Origin: Rhizobium laguerreae
GTDB taxonomy: Bacteria; Pseudomonadota; Alphaproteobacteria; Rhizobiales; Rhizobiaceae
Reading direction: 5' to 3'
Assembly: GCF_002008165.1 (NCBI RefSeq)
Contig: NZ_MRDM01000002.1
Coordinates: 434,001 to 498,000, forward strand
DNA length: 64,000 nt
Below the pieces are notes generated by a model that saw only the letters and a list, made by a program, of their open reading frames with translations, searched no databases and was not told the origin of the DNA. How positions within the stretch are numbered: position 1 is the first letter of the stretch; each line of letters starts with the position of its first letter. A program made the position numbers and the translations under genes. This document shows positions 51,651-61,319 of this stretch, piece after piece.

Positions 51651-52237
51651 TCTTCGTCATCCACGATATGTTTCACCCCGGCGCGGAAATAGTCGTAGCC
51701 GGTATAGATCGTCAGCAGCGCCGCGATCCACAGCAGCGCGATGCCGGTCTGCGTCGTATAGGGGAAAATCTCGTCGCCGGCCGGGCCGGCGAGCAGGAAG
51801 GCGATGGCGACGAGCTGCAGCGTCGTCTTCCACTTGGCGATCCGCGTCACCGGGACGCTGACCTTTAGCGCCGCCAGATATTCGCGCAGTCCCGACACCA
51901 GGATCTCGCGGCAGAGAATGGTGATCGCTGCCCAGATCGACCAGCCGGCGATCGTCTGGTCGGCCGCGACCAGGAGAAGGATCGAGGCGACCAGCAGCTT
52001 GTCGGCGATCGGATCGAGCATGCGGCCGATATTCGACGTCTGGTTCCAGATGCGCGCGAGATAGCCGTCGAGGAAATCGGTGAGCGAGGCGATGACGAAG
52101 ATCCACAGCGCCACCCAACGCGCCGTATTGCTGATCGACAGCCTGCCCTCGATGAAGAAGCAGAGAACGATCAGCGGTACGGCGAGGATACGGCCGTAGG
52201 TCAGAAGATTGGGAATGCTGTACGCACGCGATGCCAT
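51647..52237 (-). CDS. pgsA: Phosphatidylglycerophosphate synthase
   Basis: 196 residues, integral membrane. The CDP-alcohol phosphotransferase motif spans TDFLDGYLAR…GRMLDPIADK (D-x2-DG-x2-AR-x8-G-x3-D-x3-D). It makes phosphatidylglycerophosphate from CDP-diacylglycerol and glycerol 3-phosphate. First gene of pgsA-moaD-moaE. Confidence 0.96.
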   Translation of the reverse strand: MASRAYSIPNLLTYGRILAVPLIVLCFFIEGRLSISNTARWVALWIFVIASLTDFLDGYLARIWNQTSNIGRMLDPIADKLLVASILLLVAADQTIAGWSIWAAITILCREILVSGLREYLAALKVSVPVTRIAKWKTTLQLVAIAFLLAGPAGDEIFPYTTQTGIALLWIAALLTIYTGYDYFRAGVKHIVDDEE

Positions 52238-52266
52238 GGGATCGTTTCTCTGAATTGATGCACCGC

Positions 52267-52308
52267 TACAGCGCCGCGCGCCTTTTCAGACGAGCCAAGG
52301 ACGCTGTA
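52267..52308. repeat. Rhizobial palindromic intergenic repeat, copy B
   Basis: TACAGCG…CGCTGTA with an inner GCGCCTTTTCAGACGAGCCAAGG, in the gap upstream of pgsA. It shares wording with copy A at 43337-43371. The rest of the 192-base gap up to uvrC shows nothing I can name. Confidence 0.6.
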
Positions 52309-52429
52309 ACACTTTAGAACCTCCGCATCATGCTCGGGCCGATGCGGTAGATGACGGCTTTGGCCGCGGACCGTCAACATTCTTTCTGTCTTTTCACCGC
52401 CTTTGCGTGGAATTTGCGACGGACGCCGG

Positions 52430-54472
52430 TTATTTCGCGGCGTCGTCGTGGAAATGGTTATAGACCTGCCTGGCGACGGCTTCCGATATGCCTTCCACCG
52501 CCATCAGGTCGGACAGGGCTGCGCGCGAAACCGCCTTCGCCGTACCGAAATGCTGGAGCAGCGCGCGTTTGCGCGACGGGCCGATGCCGCCGATCTCGTC
52601 GAGCGGGTTCTTGATCATTTCCTTCTTGCGCCGCGCCCGGTGCGAGCCGATCGCGAAACGGTGCGCCTCATCGCGCATGCGCTGGATGAAGTAGAGCACA
52701 GGATCGCGCGGCGGCAGCGTGAAACTCTCGCGTCCGGCCGGGAAGAAACGTTCGCGCCCGGCATCGCGGTCGACGCCCTTGGCGATGCCTATCGCCGTCA
52801 CGCTGTCGGTGATGCCGAGCTCGGCAAGGATGGCGCGCACCGCCGTCATCTGCCCCTGGCCTCCATCGATAAGGATCACATCGGGCCAAGTCGGGAAGGG
52901 CATGTCGGCTGCATCGGGCGTGGCCACCTGCGCCGTCCGGTCAGGAATGCCTTCCTCCTTGATCAGCCGCGAGAACCGCCGCGTCATCACCTCTTTCATC
53001 ATGCCGAAGTCGTCGCCGGGCGTGATGTCGGTCGATTTGATGTTGAACTTGCGGTACTGGTTCTTGACGAAACCTTCCGGCCCCGCGACCACCATGCCGC
53101 CGACGGCATTGGTGCCCATGATATGCGAGTTGTCGTAGATCTCGATGCGCTGCGGCGCATAGGCAAGCCCGAAGGTCTCCTTGAAACCTTCGAGCAGCCG
53201 CGACTGCGACGCCGTCTCGGCAAGCTTTCGCCCATGCGCCTCGCGCGCATTGCCGACGACATGGTCGACCAGATCCCGCTTCTCGCCGCGCTGCGGCACG
53301 AGGATGGAAACCTTGTGGCCGGCCTTTTCGCTGAGTGCGGCGGCCAGTAGTTCCAACTCCTCGACCGTCTGTGACAGCATGATCTGCTTCGGCACCGGCT
53401 TGTCGTCGTAGAACTGCGCGAGGAAGGAGTTCAGCACCTCGGCGCTCGAAAGCTGTGGATCGGCCTTCGGGAAATAGGCGCGGTTGCCCCAGTTCTGGCC
53501 GGTGCGGAAGAAGAACACCTGGATGCAGGAGATGCCGCCTTCATGGTGGATGGCGAAAACGTCAGCCTCCTCGACGCCCGCCGGATTGATCCCCTGATGG
53601 CTCTGCACATGCGACAATGCCGCCAGGCGATCACGATAGATCGCCGCCCGCTCGAAGTCGAGGTCCTCGGCCGCCTGGTTCATGGCCTCGGCCATATGCG
53701 ACTTCACCTTCTGGCTCTTGCCGGACAGGAAGTCCTTCGCCTCCTGCACCAGTTCGCCGTAACCCTCGTCGCTAACCTCATGTGTGCACGGCCCGGAACA
53801 GCGCTTGATCTGGTAGAGCAGGCAGGGTCGCGTGCGCGTTTCGAAGACGCTGTCGGTGCAGGTGCGGATCAGGAAGGCGCGCTGCAGCGAGTTGATCGTC
53901 CGTCCGACCGCGCCGGCCGAAGCAAAAGGTCCGAAATAGTCGCCCTTTCGCGCTCTCGCACCGCGATGCTTGAAAATGGCAGGCGCCCGGTGGTCGCCGG
54001 TGATGAGGATATAGGGAAAGGACTTGTCGTCGCGCAAAAGCACATTAAAGCGCGGCCGCAAGCGCTTGATCAGATTCGCTTCCAGAAGCAGCGCTTCGGT
54101 TTCCGTGCGCGTCGTCACGAATTCCATGTTCGCCGTCTGGCGCACCATCTGGGCGATGCGGTTGGAATGCACGCGGCCGACGGCGTAATTGTTGACGCGT
54201 TTCTTCAGGCTGCGCGCCTTGCCGACATAGAGCACGTCGCCTTCGGCGTTGAACATGCGGTAGACGCCGGGGCTGTTCGGCAGCCGCTTGACGAATTCGC
54301 CGATCAGGTCCGCACCGAGGAGCCCGGTTTCATTGAGGCTACCCGCATTCCAGTCGACCGTCGCCGTAAGCGGCGCGGCGACGGAAGCGTCGCCTTCCAC
54401 CTCGATATCGTCTTCGCTCTCGTCCGTCTCGTCGTAGAGAACGCCGCCATCCGGCAGCTTTCGTCCGTTCAT
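52430..54472 (-). CDS. uvrC: Excinuclease ABC subunit C
   Basis: 680 residues. An acidic N-terminal extension of about 55 residues precedes the GIY-YIG nuclease ([20 protein letters not shown]), a UVR motif, the UvrC RNase H-like nuclease ([16 protein letters not shown]) and a C-terminal helix-hairpin-helix pair. It makes both incisions in nucleotide excision repair. The ATG at 54472 overlaps the stop of the SDR gene by 4 nt; longer frames upstream lie within that gene. Confidence 0.96.
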   Translation of the reverse strand: MNGRKLPDGGVLYDETDESEDDIEVEGDASVAAPLTATVDWNAGSLNETGLLGADLIGEFVKRLPNSPGVYRMFNAEGDVLYVGKARSLKKRVNNYAVGRVHSNRIAQMVRQTANMEFVTTRTETEALLLEANLIKRLRPRFNVLLRDDKSFPYILITGDHRAPAIFKHRGARARKGDYFGPFASAGAVGRTINSLQRAFLIRTCTDSVFETRTRPCLLYQIKRCSGPCTHEVSDEGYGELVQEAKDFLSGKSQKVKSHMAEAMNQAAEDLDFERAAIYRDRLAALSHVQSHQGINPAGVEEADVFAIHHEGGISCIQVFFFRTGQNWGNRAYFPKADPQLSSAEVLNSFLAQFYDDKPVPKQIMLSQTVEELELLAAALSEKAGHKVSILVPQRGEKRDLVDHVVGNAREAHGRKLAETASQSRLLEGFKETFGLAYAPQRIEIYDNSHIMGTNAVGGMVVAGPEGFVKNQYRKFNIKSTDITPGDDFGMMKEVMTRRFSRLIKEEGIPDRTAQVATPDAADMPFPTWPDVILIDGGQGQMTAVRAILAELGITDSVTAIGIAKGVDRDAGRERFFPAGRESFTLPPRDPVLYFIQRMRDEAHRFAIGSHRARRKKEMIKNPLDEIGGIGPSRKRALLQHFGTAKAVSRAALSDLMAVEGISEAVARQVYNHFHDDAAK

Positions 54473-55236
54473 TCCGTAATCTCCGCCACATCGGGCGTCT
54501 GCCAGGCGAGGTGCTGGCCGCCGTCGAGGGCAATCATCTGGCCGGTGATCGAGGGCGTGTCGTAAAGGAAGCGAATCGTTTGTCCGAATTCCTCCAGCGC
54601 CGGCCCTCGCTGCAAGATAAGGGCTGAGACCTGCGCTTGGAAGTCCTCCATCGCCTGCCGCTCGCTCGGCATCGAGGGGCCGGGGCCGATGGCATTGACG
54701 CGGATGCGCGGCGCCAAAGCCTGTGCAAGCGTCTGCGTCGCCGTCCACAACGCGGATTTGGAGAGGGTATAGGAATAGAAGCTGGGCCTCAGCGCCCAAA
54801 CCCGCTGGTCGATGATATTGACGATCAGCCCCGCTGCGTCAGCGGGCATCTGCTGCGCGAAGGCCGCCGCAAGGATAGAGGGGGCACGGACATGCAGGTC
54901 GAAGTGCAATGCCCAGGTGGCGGCATTGAAACTACGCGCTGAATCATGCTGGAAGACCGACGCATTATTAACGAGCAGATCGAGCGGCCCGAGCGCTTCC
55001 GCCGCCTTCGCGATCAACGCGCCCGTTTCGCCGAGATCGCTAAGGTCAGCCTGCAGCGCGATCGCCCTTTGTCCCTTCCGCCGCAATTCCGTCACCAGCT
55101 CTTCGGCCTCGCCGATGGAGCCGTTCGCGTGGATCGCAACGGAAAAGCCATTTGCAGCAAGGTCTTCGGCGATTGCCCGGCCTATTCTTTTAGCAGCCCC
55201 TGTTATAAGGGCCGAGCGAAGTCTTTTGTGGTTCAA
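54469..55236 (-). CDS. SDR family oxidoreductase, pteridine reductase-like
   Basis: 255 residues. The cofactor motif TGAAKRIG (Arg in place of the usual Gly/Ser) and NNASVFQ are typical of FolM/pteridine reductase-like SDRs; the catalytic YTLSK follows. It may reduce dihydromonapterin or another pteridine; the substrate is inferred. It is co-translated with uvrC, an arrangement I recall from other Rhizobiales. Confidence 0.88.
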   Translation of the reverse strand: MNHKRLRSALITGAAKRIGRAIAEDLAANGFSVAIHANGSIGEAEELVTELRRKGQRAIALQADLSDLGETGALIAKAAEALGPLDLLVNNASVFQHDSARSFNAATWALHFDLHVRAPSILAAAFAQQMPADAAGLIVNIIDQRVWALRPSFYSYTLSKSALWTATQTLAQALAPRIRVNAIGPGPSMPSERQAMEDFQAQVSALILQRGPALEEFGQTIRFLYDTPSITGQMIALDGGQHLAWQTPDVAEITE

Positions 55237-55601
55237 AATCGTGCCTTCTGATCCCGCGAGTCTGTCAGCAGACTATATAGGGGCCGACGGAGATTATATA
55301 AATAGGTCGTTGCGGTTGCGTCGGGGAAGGGGATATTCTATGTATTATTTAAGAATACGATTTCTTAAAATAAGTATTTTCAGTTTAACACTTCAGTAGG
55401 GTTAATGAAGTGTATGTTGCGCCAAAGCAACATCGAATTTCAGCCATCCGGCAGCCACAATGATATCACAATTTGGCTCTTTCAAATCCGCATTTCAGTT
55501 CCAATTTCAGTCTCGATCCGGAAGGGACATCTGGCAATATCCCGCCAATGCTTCACTGATAGACAGTTGACAAGCGGCGCGGGACTGAAAGGAGACTAAG
55601 T
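55237..55601. promoter_or_regulatory. AT-rich regulatory region upstream of the RopB-like gene
   Basis: 365 bases with no gene, clearly more AT-rich than its surroundings. It holds two dyads: TTATTTAAGAA / TTCTTAAAATAA (55345-55373, one bulged base) and the perfect ACACTTCA / TGAAGTGT (55388-55413, 10-base spacer). They lie about 190-250 bases before the porin start. It must also hold the SDR-uvrC promoter. No binding protein can be named with certainty. Confidence 0.6.
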
Positions 55602-56237
55602 ATGCGTGTACTCATTGCTGGCCTCATGGCCTCCGTTTTTGCAATTGCGGGCGTCTCGGCAGCTCAGGCGGCCGATGCCGTCGACCAGGTTCCGGAAGCA
55701 CCGGTCGCCCAGGAAGCTCCGGTCAAGCCGGCTGGCAACTGGGAAGGTTTCTACCTCGGCGGTGCCGGCACCTATAACATGGGTGACTTCGGTTCCGACC
55801 GCCACACCTACGGTTTCGGCGGCCAGGTCTTCACCGGCTACAACTGGCAGCAGGGCCAGATCGTTTACGGCGTTGAATCCGATCTCGGCTACAGCGGCGA
55901 CGACGTCTCCTCGGGCGGGGTCGAGAACAAGTATGGCTGGAACGGCTCCGTCCGTGGCCGCGTCGGCTACGACATGAACCCCTTCCTGCTCTACGGCACG
56001 GCCGGTCTTGCCATCGGCGACGTCAAGGTTTCCGACGACACCTCGGATGAAAGCAAGACGAACTTCGGCTATACGGTCGGCGCCGGCGTCGAAGCCTTCG
56101 TGACCAACAACATCACGACGCGCCTCGAATATCGCTACACCGACTACCAGAGCAAAGACTACGACCTCGACTCCGGCAGCTTCTCGCGCGGTTACGACGA
56201 GAACAGCGTCAAGCTCGGTATCGGCGTCAAGTTCTAA
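55602..56237 (+). CDS. ropB: RopB-like outer membrane beta-barrel protein
   Basis: 211 residues. A signal peptide ends near AQAADA (about 23-25); then WEGFYLGGAGTYNMGDFG starts an eight-stranded barrel of the Omp25/RopB type, ending in KLGIGVKF with the C-terminal Phe needed for barrel insertion. RopB is an abundant rhizobial outer membrane protein whose level changes in bacteroids. AAGGAGA lies just before the ATG. It is followed by a strong terminator. The ropB name is by resemblance; paralogues exist in these genomes. Confidence 0.85.
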   Translation: MRVLIAGLMASVFAIAGVSAAQAADAVDQVPEAPVAQEAPVKPAGNWEGFYLGGAGTYNMGDFGSDRHTYGFGGQVFTGYNWQQGQIVYGVESDLGYSGDDVSSGGVENKYGWNGSVRGRVGYDMNPFLLYGTAGLAIGDVKVSDDTSDESKTNFGYTVGAGVEAFVTNNITTRLEYRYTDYQSKDYDLDSGSFSRGYDENSVKLGIGVKF

Positions 56238-56260
56238 GCTGATTGATATCCGAACATGGA

Positions 56261-56287
56261 AAAGCCGGGCACCTCGCCCGGCTTTTT
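56261..56287 (+). terminator. Intrinsic terminator after the RopB-like gene
   Basis: AAGCCGGGC, loop ACCTC, GCCCGGCTT followed by TTT. A 9-bp perfect stem with T-run 24 bases past the stop. Confidence 0.9.
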
Positions 56288-56313
56288 GCTGTCATCTCGT
56301 TGTTTCCGAGAGC

Positions 56314-56910
56314 TCAACCGTCAGACTTGAGCTCGCTATGGGCCGGGAATTTCTTGTCGAACTGCCGCTGCCAGTCGATCAGCGGCGCATGATCGGCTTC
56401 CCACTGGTCCTTGAAGCGCAGCTCGAGATAATCGAGCGTCGCGGCCAGCGCGAAATGTCCGCCATTGAGCCTCTTGCCTGTTTTCGGCGGATTGGCGCTG
56501 AGATGAGCGAGCCCGCTCGTCGCCTTCTTCCACTGCCGGTCGATCCACGGCTGGTGAACCTTTTCCTCGTCGCGGAAGCGCCGCTCGTAGACGATCGCGA
56601 GCAGGCAGTCGCAGATGCCGTCGCAGAGCGCCTCGAGGATTTCCGCATCCGTGCGCTTGCCCTTCTTGGAAGGGTAGAGCCCGCCCTTCGTCAGCCGGTC
56701 GAAATAATGCATGATCGCCACGCTGTCATATATCGCGACCTCGTCATCGGTCAGCAGCGTCGGGATCTTACCGAGCGGATTGTTGTCCACCAGGATCGCC
56801 GGTCCGGTATTGGTGTCGACCCGGATGGCGTTCAACTCCAGGCCCAGAAAATGCGCGGCCATCCGCACCTTGTTGGAATAGGGCGAGGCGGGCGAACAAA
56901 GGAGCTTCAT
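56314..56910 (-). CDS. Glutathione S-transferase family protein
   Basis: 198 residues. The N-domain is MKLLCSPASPYSNKVRMAAH, with Ser/Pro near the thiol site, and KIPTLLTDDEVAIYDSVAIM carries the cis-Pro and the Asp-Ser pair that holds the gamma-glutamyl group. The substrate is unknown. The ATG at 56910 has AGGTG upstream. It converges with the porin gene. Confidence 0.9.
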   Translation of the reverse strand: MKLLCSPASPYSNKVRMAAHFLGLELNAIRVDTNTGPAILVDNNPLGKIPTLLTDDEVAIYDSVAIMHYFDRLTKGGLYPSKKGKRTDAEILEALCDGICDCLLAIVYERRFRDEEKVHQPWIDRQWKKATSGLAHLSANPPKTGKRLNGGHFALAATLDYLELRFKDQWEADHAPLIDWQRQFDKKFPAHSELKSDG

Positions 56911-56969
56911 GGGACACCTGATGAGGTTGTAGACTGCGGCGCGGACTATTCCTGAAGGCGATTGGCTGG

Positions 56970-57839
56970 TCAATCGTCCTTGACGGCCTTGTTTTCGCCG
57001 CGCAGCCAGAAGGCGCGGTGCGAGGCGAAACGGTCTTGCGCCAGATGATCCTTCAATGCGGGCAGCAATTGGTGCAACTCGTCCTTCAGCGTGAAGGGCG
57101 GGTTGACGATGACGAGGCCTGAGCCCGTCAGTCCGGTAATGCCGCGGTCGCTGCGCACGGTGAGTTCGGCGCAGAGCATTTTCGGGATGTCGAGCGCCTG
57201 CAGGGTCTCGTGGAACTCCTTGATCGGCGCGCCCTTCTTCAGTGGATACCACAGGCAATAGGTGCCGCCGGGAAAGCGCCGATAGGCCTTTTCCAGTCCC
57301 TCGGCCAGCCGCTGATATTCGTCCTCCTCCTCGAAGGGCGGATCGACGAGCACGATGCCGCGCTTCTCCTTCGGCGGCAGATGGGCGCCGAGCGCCAGCC
57401 AGCCGTCAAGCTCGGTGATGCGGGCATGGTGATCACCCTCGAACAGCCGGTGCAGCCTGACATAGTCCTCGGGATGCAGTTCCATCGCCGACAGCCGGTC
57501 CTGCGGTCGGAACAGCATGCGCGCAAGTTTCGGGGAGCCGGGATAGAAGCGGATGCCGCCCTCAGGATTGAGTTCGCGGATGGCCGAGAGGTAGGGCTCC
57601 AGCAGTTCAGAGACCTGAGGGCCGAAGTCTGCCTCCATCAGCTTGCCGATGCCATCGAGCCATTCGCCGGTTTTCTGCGCTTCTTCCAAGGAGAGGTCGT
57701 AGAGCCCGATGCCGGCATGCGTGTCGAGCACGCGGAACCCGCCATCCTTCTTCTGCATGTAACGGATCAGCCGCGCCAGCACGACATGTTTCAGCACATC
57801 GGCAAAGTTGCCCGCGTGATAGATGTGGCGGTAGTTCAT
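56970..57839 (-). CDS. rlmJ: 23S rRNA m6A2030 methyltransferase
   Basis: 289 residues (RlmJ / YhiR). The family start MNYRHIYHAGNFADVLKHVV, the SAM-site region VLDTHAGIGLYDL and the catalytic IVLVDPPFEEEDEY (DPPF) are complete. It methylates A2030 of 23S rRNA. It is divergent from the molybdopterin oxidoreductase. Confidence 0.95.
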   Translation of the reverse strand: MNYRHIYHAGNFADVLKHVVLARLIRYMQKKDGGFRVLDTHAGIGLYDLSLEEAQKTGEWLDGIGKLMEADFGPQVSELLEPYLSAIRELNPEGGIRFYPGSPKLARMLFRPQDRLSAMELHPEDYVRLHRLFEGDHHARITELDGWLALGAHLPPKEKRGIVLVDPPFEEEDEYQRLAEGLEKAYRRFPGGTYCLWYPLKKGAPIKEFHETLQALDIPKMLCAELTVRSDRGITGLTGSGLVIVNPPFTLKDELHQLLPALKDHLAQDRFASHRAFWLRGENKAVKDD

Positions 57840-57921
57840 GTTCGCTGATGTCCGTATGAATTCGCATCATGGGAAATTTTTGTGGCTTTTGGCCGTGCAA
57901 GCCTTGGAATATACAAATGCC

Positions 57922-60060
57922 ATGAACATTGCGACCCCCATCCACGCCAAATCAGAAAAGCCGGACAACAGGGTGGGCCACACGGCCTGTCCGCATGACT
58001 GTCCCTCCACCTGCGCGCTGGAGGTCGAGATATCGGAGGATGGCCGCATCGGCCGTGTCCGCGGCGCCAATGACCACTCCTACACGTCAGGTGTCATCTG
58101 CGCCAAGGTCGCCCGTTATGCCGAGCGGCTCTACCATCCCGACCGCCTGATGCATCCGTTGCGTCGCACCGGCGCCAAGGGGGCAGGACAGTGGCAGCAG
58201 ATTTCCTGGGACGATGCGCTGGATGAGATCGCAGAAGCCTTTGTGAAGTCCGAGGCAAGGGACGGCAGCGAGGCGATCTGGCCCTATTTTTACGCCGGCA
58301 CCATGGGCTGGGTGCAGCGCGATTCGATCGATCGCCTACGTCATGCCAAGCGTTACTCCGGCTTCTTCTCCTCGATCTGCACCAACCCCGCCTGGACCGG
58401 CTTCACCATGGCGACCGGCACGCTGCGCGGTCCCGATCCGCGCGAGATGGGCCGCACCGATTGCGTCGTCATCTGGGGCACCAACGCGGTGTCGACCCAG
58501 GTCAATGTGATGACTCACGCCATCAAGTCGCGCAAGGAGCGCGGCGCGAAGATCGTCGTCATCGACATTTATGACAATCCGACGATGAAGCAGGCCGACA
58601 TGGCGCTTGTCGTCAGGCCGGGCACCGACGCCGCGCTCGCCTGCGCCGTCATGCACATCGCCTTCCGCGACGGTTACGCCGACCGCGAATACATGGCGAG
58701 ATATGCCGATGATCCCGCCGGTCTCGAAGCGCATCTGAAAACCAAGACGCCGCAATGGGCCGCCGCTGTCACCGGCCTTTCGGTCGAGGAGATCGAAGCC
58801 TTCGCCAGCCTCGTCGGCACGACGAAGAAGACCTTCTTCCGCCTGGGTTACGGCTTCACCCGTCAGCGCAATGGCGCGGTCGCCATGCATGCGGCCGCCT
58901 CGATCGCCACCGTTCTCGGTTCCTGGCAGTATGAGGGCGGGGGCGCCTTCCATTCGAACAGCGATATTTTCCGCATGAACAGCGCCGAACTGACCGGCCG
59001 GTCGATGAAGGATGCCGATATCCGCATGCTCGACCAGTCGCAGATCGGCCGCGTGCTGACCGGCGATGCCGTGGCGCTGCGCCACCGCGGCCCTGTCACG
59101 GCGATGCTGATCCAGAACACCAATCCCGCAAACATCGCGCCCGAGCAGCGCCTCGTCAGACGCGGCTTCGCCCGCGATGATCTCTTCGTCGCCGTCCATG
59201 AGCAATTCATGACCGAAACGGCTGAGATCGCCGATATCGTCATTCCGGCGACGATGTTCGTCGAGCATGACGATATCTATCGGGCCGGCGGCCAGAACCA
59301 TATCCTGCTGGGGCCGAAGCTGGTCGAGCCGCCGCCAACCGTGCGCACCAATCTCTTCGTCATCGAGGAACTGGCCAAACGCCTCGGCGTCGCCGATCGC
59401 CCCGGCTTCGGCTTCACCGCCCGCGAGATGGTCGACCGCATCCTCGAATCGAGCGGCCTGCCGGGCTACGACCATTTCCTCGAACACAAATGGTTCGACC
59501 GCCAGCCGGCTTTCGAGGAAGCGCATTACCTGAACGGCTTTGCCCATCCGGATGGCAAGTTCCATTTCCGCCCGGACTGGATCAATCAGCCGGCGCCGAA
59601 CAAGCCACCGGCGGCGATCGGCGCGCTCGGGCCGCATGCCGCGCTTCCGGCTTTCCCTGATCAGGTCGATGTCATTGAAGTCGCCGATTCCGAACATCCC
59701 TTCCGGCTCGCCACCTCGCCAGCGCGCAACTTCCTGAATTCGAGCTTTTCCGAGACCAAGACCTCCCGCCAGAAGGAAGGCCGCCCTGAAGTGATGATCA
59801 ATCCGGCCGATGCCGAAGCCAATGGCATCGCGCAGGGCGATCTTGTGCGCATCGGCAACAGCCGCGGCGATCTGCGCATCCACGCCCGCATCACCACCGA
59901 AGTCAAATCCGGCGTGCTGATCGCCGAGGGGCTTTGGCCGAACAAGGCGCATGTCGACGGCGAAGGCATCAACGTCTTGACCGGCGCCGACCCTGTCGCG
60001 CCTTATGGCGGGGCGGCCGTCCACGACAACAAGGTCTGGCTTCGCAGGGACGCAGCATGA
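57922..60060 (+). CDS. Molybdopterin-dependent oxidoreductase
   Basis: 712 residues, DMSO reductase superfamily. A 4Fe-4S site is formed by CPHDCPSTC near residue 25-33 and the later Cys in GVICAKVARY; the Mo-ligand region may be FSSICTNPAWTG. The C-terminal domain (SRQKEGRPEVMINPADAEANG) binds the second pterin. No twin-arginine signal is visible, so it is probably cytoplasmic. The electron donor and substrate cannot be told. The ATG at 57922 is chosen; an upstream frame lacks support. The NUDIX gene overlaps its stop. Confidence 0.9.
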   Translation: MNIATPIHAKSEKPDNRVGHTACPHDCPSTCALEVEISEDGRIGRVRGANDHSYTSGVICAKVARYAERLYHPDRLMHPLRRTGAKGAGQWQQISWDDALDEIAEAFVKSEARDGSEAIWPYFYAGTMGWVQRDSIDRLRHAKRYSGFFSSICTNPAWTGFTMATGTLRGPDPREMGRTDCVVIWGTNAVSTQVNVMTHAIKSRKERGAKIVVIDIYDNPTMKQADMALVVRPGTDAALACAVMHIAFRDGYADREYMARYADDPAGLEAHLKTKTPQWAAAVTGLSVEEIEAFASLVGTTKKTFFRLGYGFTRQRNGAVAMHAAASIATVLGSWQYEGGGAFHSNSDIFRMNSAELTGRSMKDADIRMLDQSQIGRVLTGDAVALRHRGPVTAMLIQNTNPANIAPEQRLVRRGFARDDLFVAVHEQFMTETAEIADIVIPATMFVEHDDIYRAGGQNHILLGPKLVEPPPTVRTNLFVIEELAKRLGVADRPGFGFTAREMVDRILESSGLPGYDHFLEHKWFDRQPAFEEAHYLNGFAHPDGKFHFRPDWINQPAPNKPPAAIGALGPHAALPAFPDQVDVIEVADSEHPFRLATSPARNFLNSSFSETKTSRQKEGRPEVMINPADAEANGIAQGDLVRIGNSRGDLRIHARITTEVKSGVLIAEGLWPNKAHVDGEGINVLTGADPVAPYGGAAVHDNKVWLRRDAA

Positions 60061-60647
60061 TGCAGCCGAAATCACGCGTGAAGATCGCCGGCGAGGAAAC
60101 CCTGTCGAATGGGTGGACGCGGCTGAGCAGCTACCTGCTCGACTATATCGACCGCCAGGGCGCAACCCAACGGTTGAAGCGGGAAGTCTATCACCGCACA
60201 CCGGCCGCCTGCATCCTGCTTTATGATCCCAGGCGCGACCTCGTCGTTCTCGTCCGCCAATTCCGCCTCGCCGTTCATCTCAACGGCGATCCGGCCTGGA
60301 TGATCGAGGTGCCGGCCGGCCTTCTCGACGACGACCATCCGGAAGCAGCGATCCGTCGCGAGGCGATGGAGGAGACCGGCTATCACCTGCGCGATGCGCG
60401 CTTCCTGTTCAAATCCTATACCTCGCCGGGCGCCGTCACCGAGGTCGTGCATTTCTTTGCAGCCCTCGTCGACACCGCCGATCGCGTCGCCGAAGGCGGC
60501 GGCCTAGACGAGGAACATGAGGATATCGAAGTTCTCGAGATCCCGCTCGACGAGGCGGCAGCGATGATCGAAACCGGCGAAATCTTCGACGTCAAGACGA
60601 TCGTGCTTCTGCAATGGGCTCTGTTGAACAGGAAGACGCTTTCTTAG
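60057..60647 (+). CDS. NUDIX hydrolase, NudK/AdpP-like
   Basis: 196 residues. The NUDIX box is AGLLDDDHPEAAIRREAMEE followed by TGY. GDPAWMIEVPAGLL and SPGAVTEVVHFFAA are typical of ADP-sugar or GDP-mannose pyrophosphatases (TIGR00052). It overlaps the preceding stop (ATGATG). Its own stop, TAG at 60645-60647, uses the first two bases of the inverted-repeat element that follows. Confidence 0.9.
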   Translation: MMQPKSRVKIAGEETLSNGWTRLSSYLLDYIDRQGATQRLKREVYHRTPAACILLYDPRRDLVVLVRQFRLAVHLNGDPAWMIEVPAGLLDDDHPEAAIRREAMEETGYHLRDARFLFKSYTSPGAVTEVVHFFAALVDTADRVAEGGGLDEEHEDIEVLEIPLDEAAAMIETGEIFDVKTIVLLQWALLNRKTLS

Positions 60648-60916
60648 AGCCTTTCCTGGTCAGATTGTAGCATTCTGCCGGAGCAGGTTTTCGTCAGGGC
60701 AGAGGCGATTGGCGAAGGGCATACCTCTTGGTACGTCCGAGCCGATCGCCTTTGATCCTGGCGGAAAGATGCCCGGCCCTTCGGGTTGGCTGAAACGGGC
60801 CGGCTGATCGACCGGCCGGCTTGGCCGTAGAGCTTGGCTACGACGCGCGCCGGCCGGTTGACCATCCGACTCCGTTTGAGCCAACAGAATGCTGCAATCT
60901 GACCAGGAAAGGCTCT
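60646..60916. mobile_element. MITE-like element with 32-bp terminal inverted repeats
   Basis: The ends AGAGCC…ATTCTG (60646-60677) and CAGAAT…GGCTCT (60885-60916) match as inverted repeats at 31 of 32 bases. Including flanking bases, both ends read TTAGAGCC, consistent with a TA target site and an IS630/mariner-type mobiliser. The 207-base core is GC-rich, with several small palindromes and no convincing gene. Both flanking genes end in TAG made from a T plus the element's first AG. Confidence 0.8.
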
Positions 60917-61319
60917 AACCCAGCCCGAAGGTGAGACTTTCCGCTGACGCGGCACGCTCCAATCTGGCGTCCAGCGTCGCAAGCGATACGTTCTCTGCGA
61001 CCGCAAGCGCCAGATAAGCGGCGTCATAGGCCGATAGCTGATATTTTCCGGCAAGTCGTAAGATGGGAAGATGGTCTTCGCTTAAGACAGTGCGCAGCGG
61101 CAGGCTGGTGAGCCGCATGAGACAAGCGAGCACATCCTCGTTGGAGATGCGTTTCCGCCGTTCCGCGGTCAACAGGATGTTGCGTATCTCATGCCAGAAG
61201 AGATCGGGCACCAAGGCATCTTCCGTTTCGAGAAACGACAAGGCTTCTTCGGCAGTCCGGCTTTCCTCATCGGTAAGCAACCAAGCCGCCGCAACAGAAG
61301 CATCAACCACGAACGGCAT
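60915..61319 (-). CDS. vapC: VapC-type PIN domain toxin
   Basis: 134 residues. The acidic PIN residues are in VVDASVAA, FWHEIRN, YDAAYLALA and TLDARLE. Such toxins cut tRNA or rRNA until neutralised by their partner. The ATG overlaps the stop of the antitoxin gene (TGATG). The stop TAG overlaps the end of the MITE-like element. Confidence 0.9.
   Translation of the reverse strand: MPFVVDASVAAAWLLTDEESRTAEEALSFLETEDALVPDLFWHEIRNILLTAERRKRISNEDVLACLMRLTSLPLRTVLSEDHLPILRLAGKYQLSAYDAAYLALAVAENVSLATLDARLERAASAESLTFGLG

Noticed and set aside
60644..61054. 136-codon minus-strand frame across the inverted-repeat element
   Set aside because: It begins inside vapC in another frame, has no ribosome binding site, and its sequence is set by the repeat; I treat it as an accidental frame.
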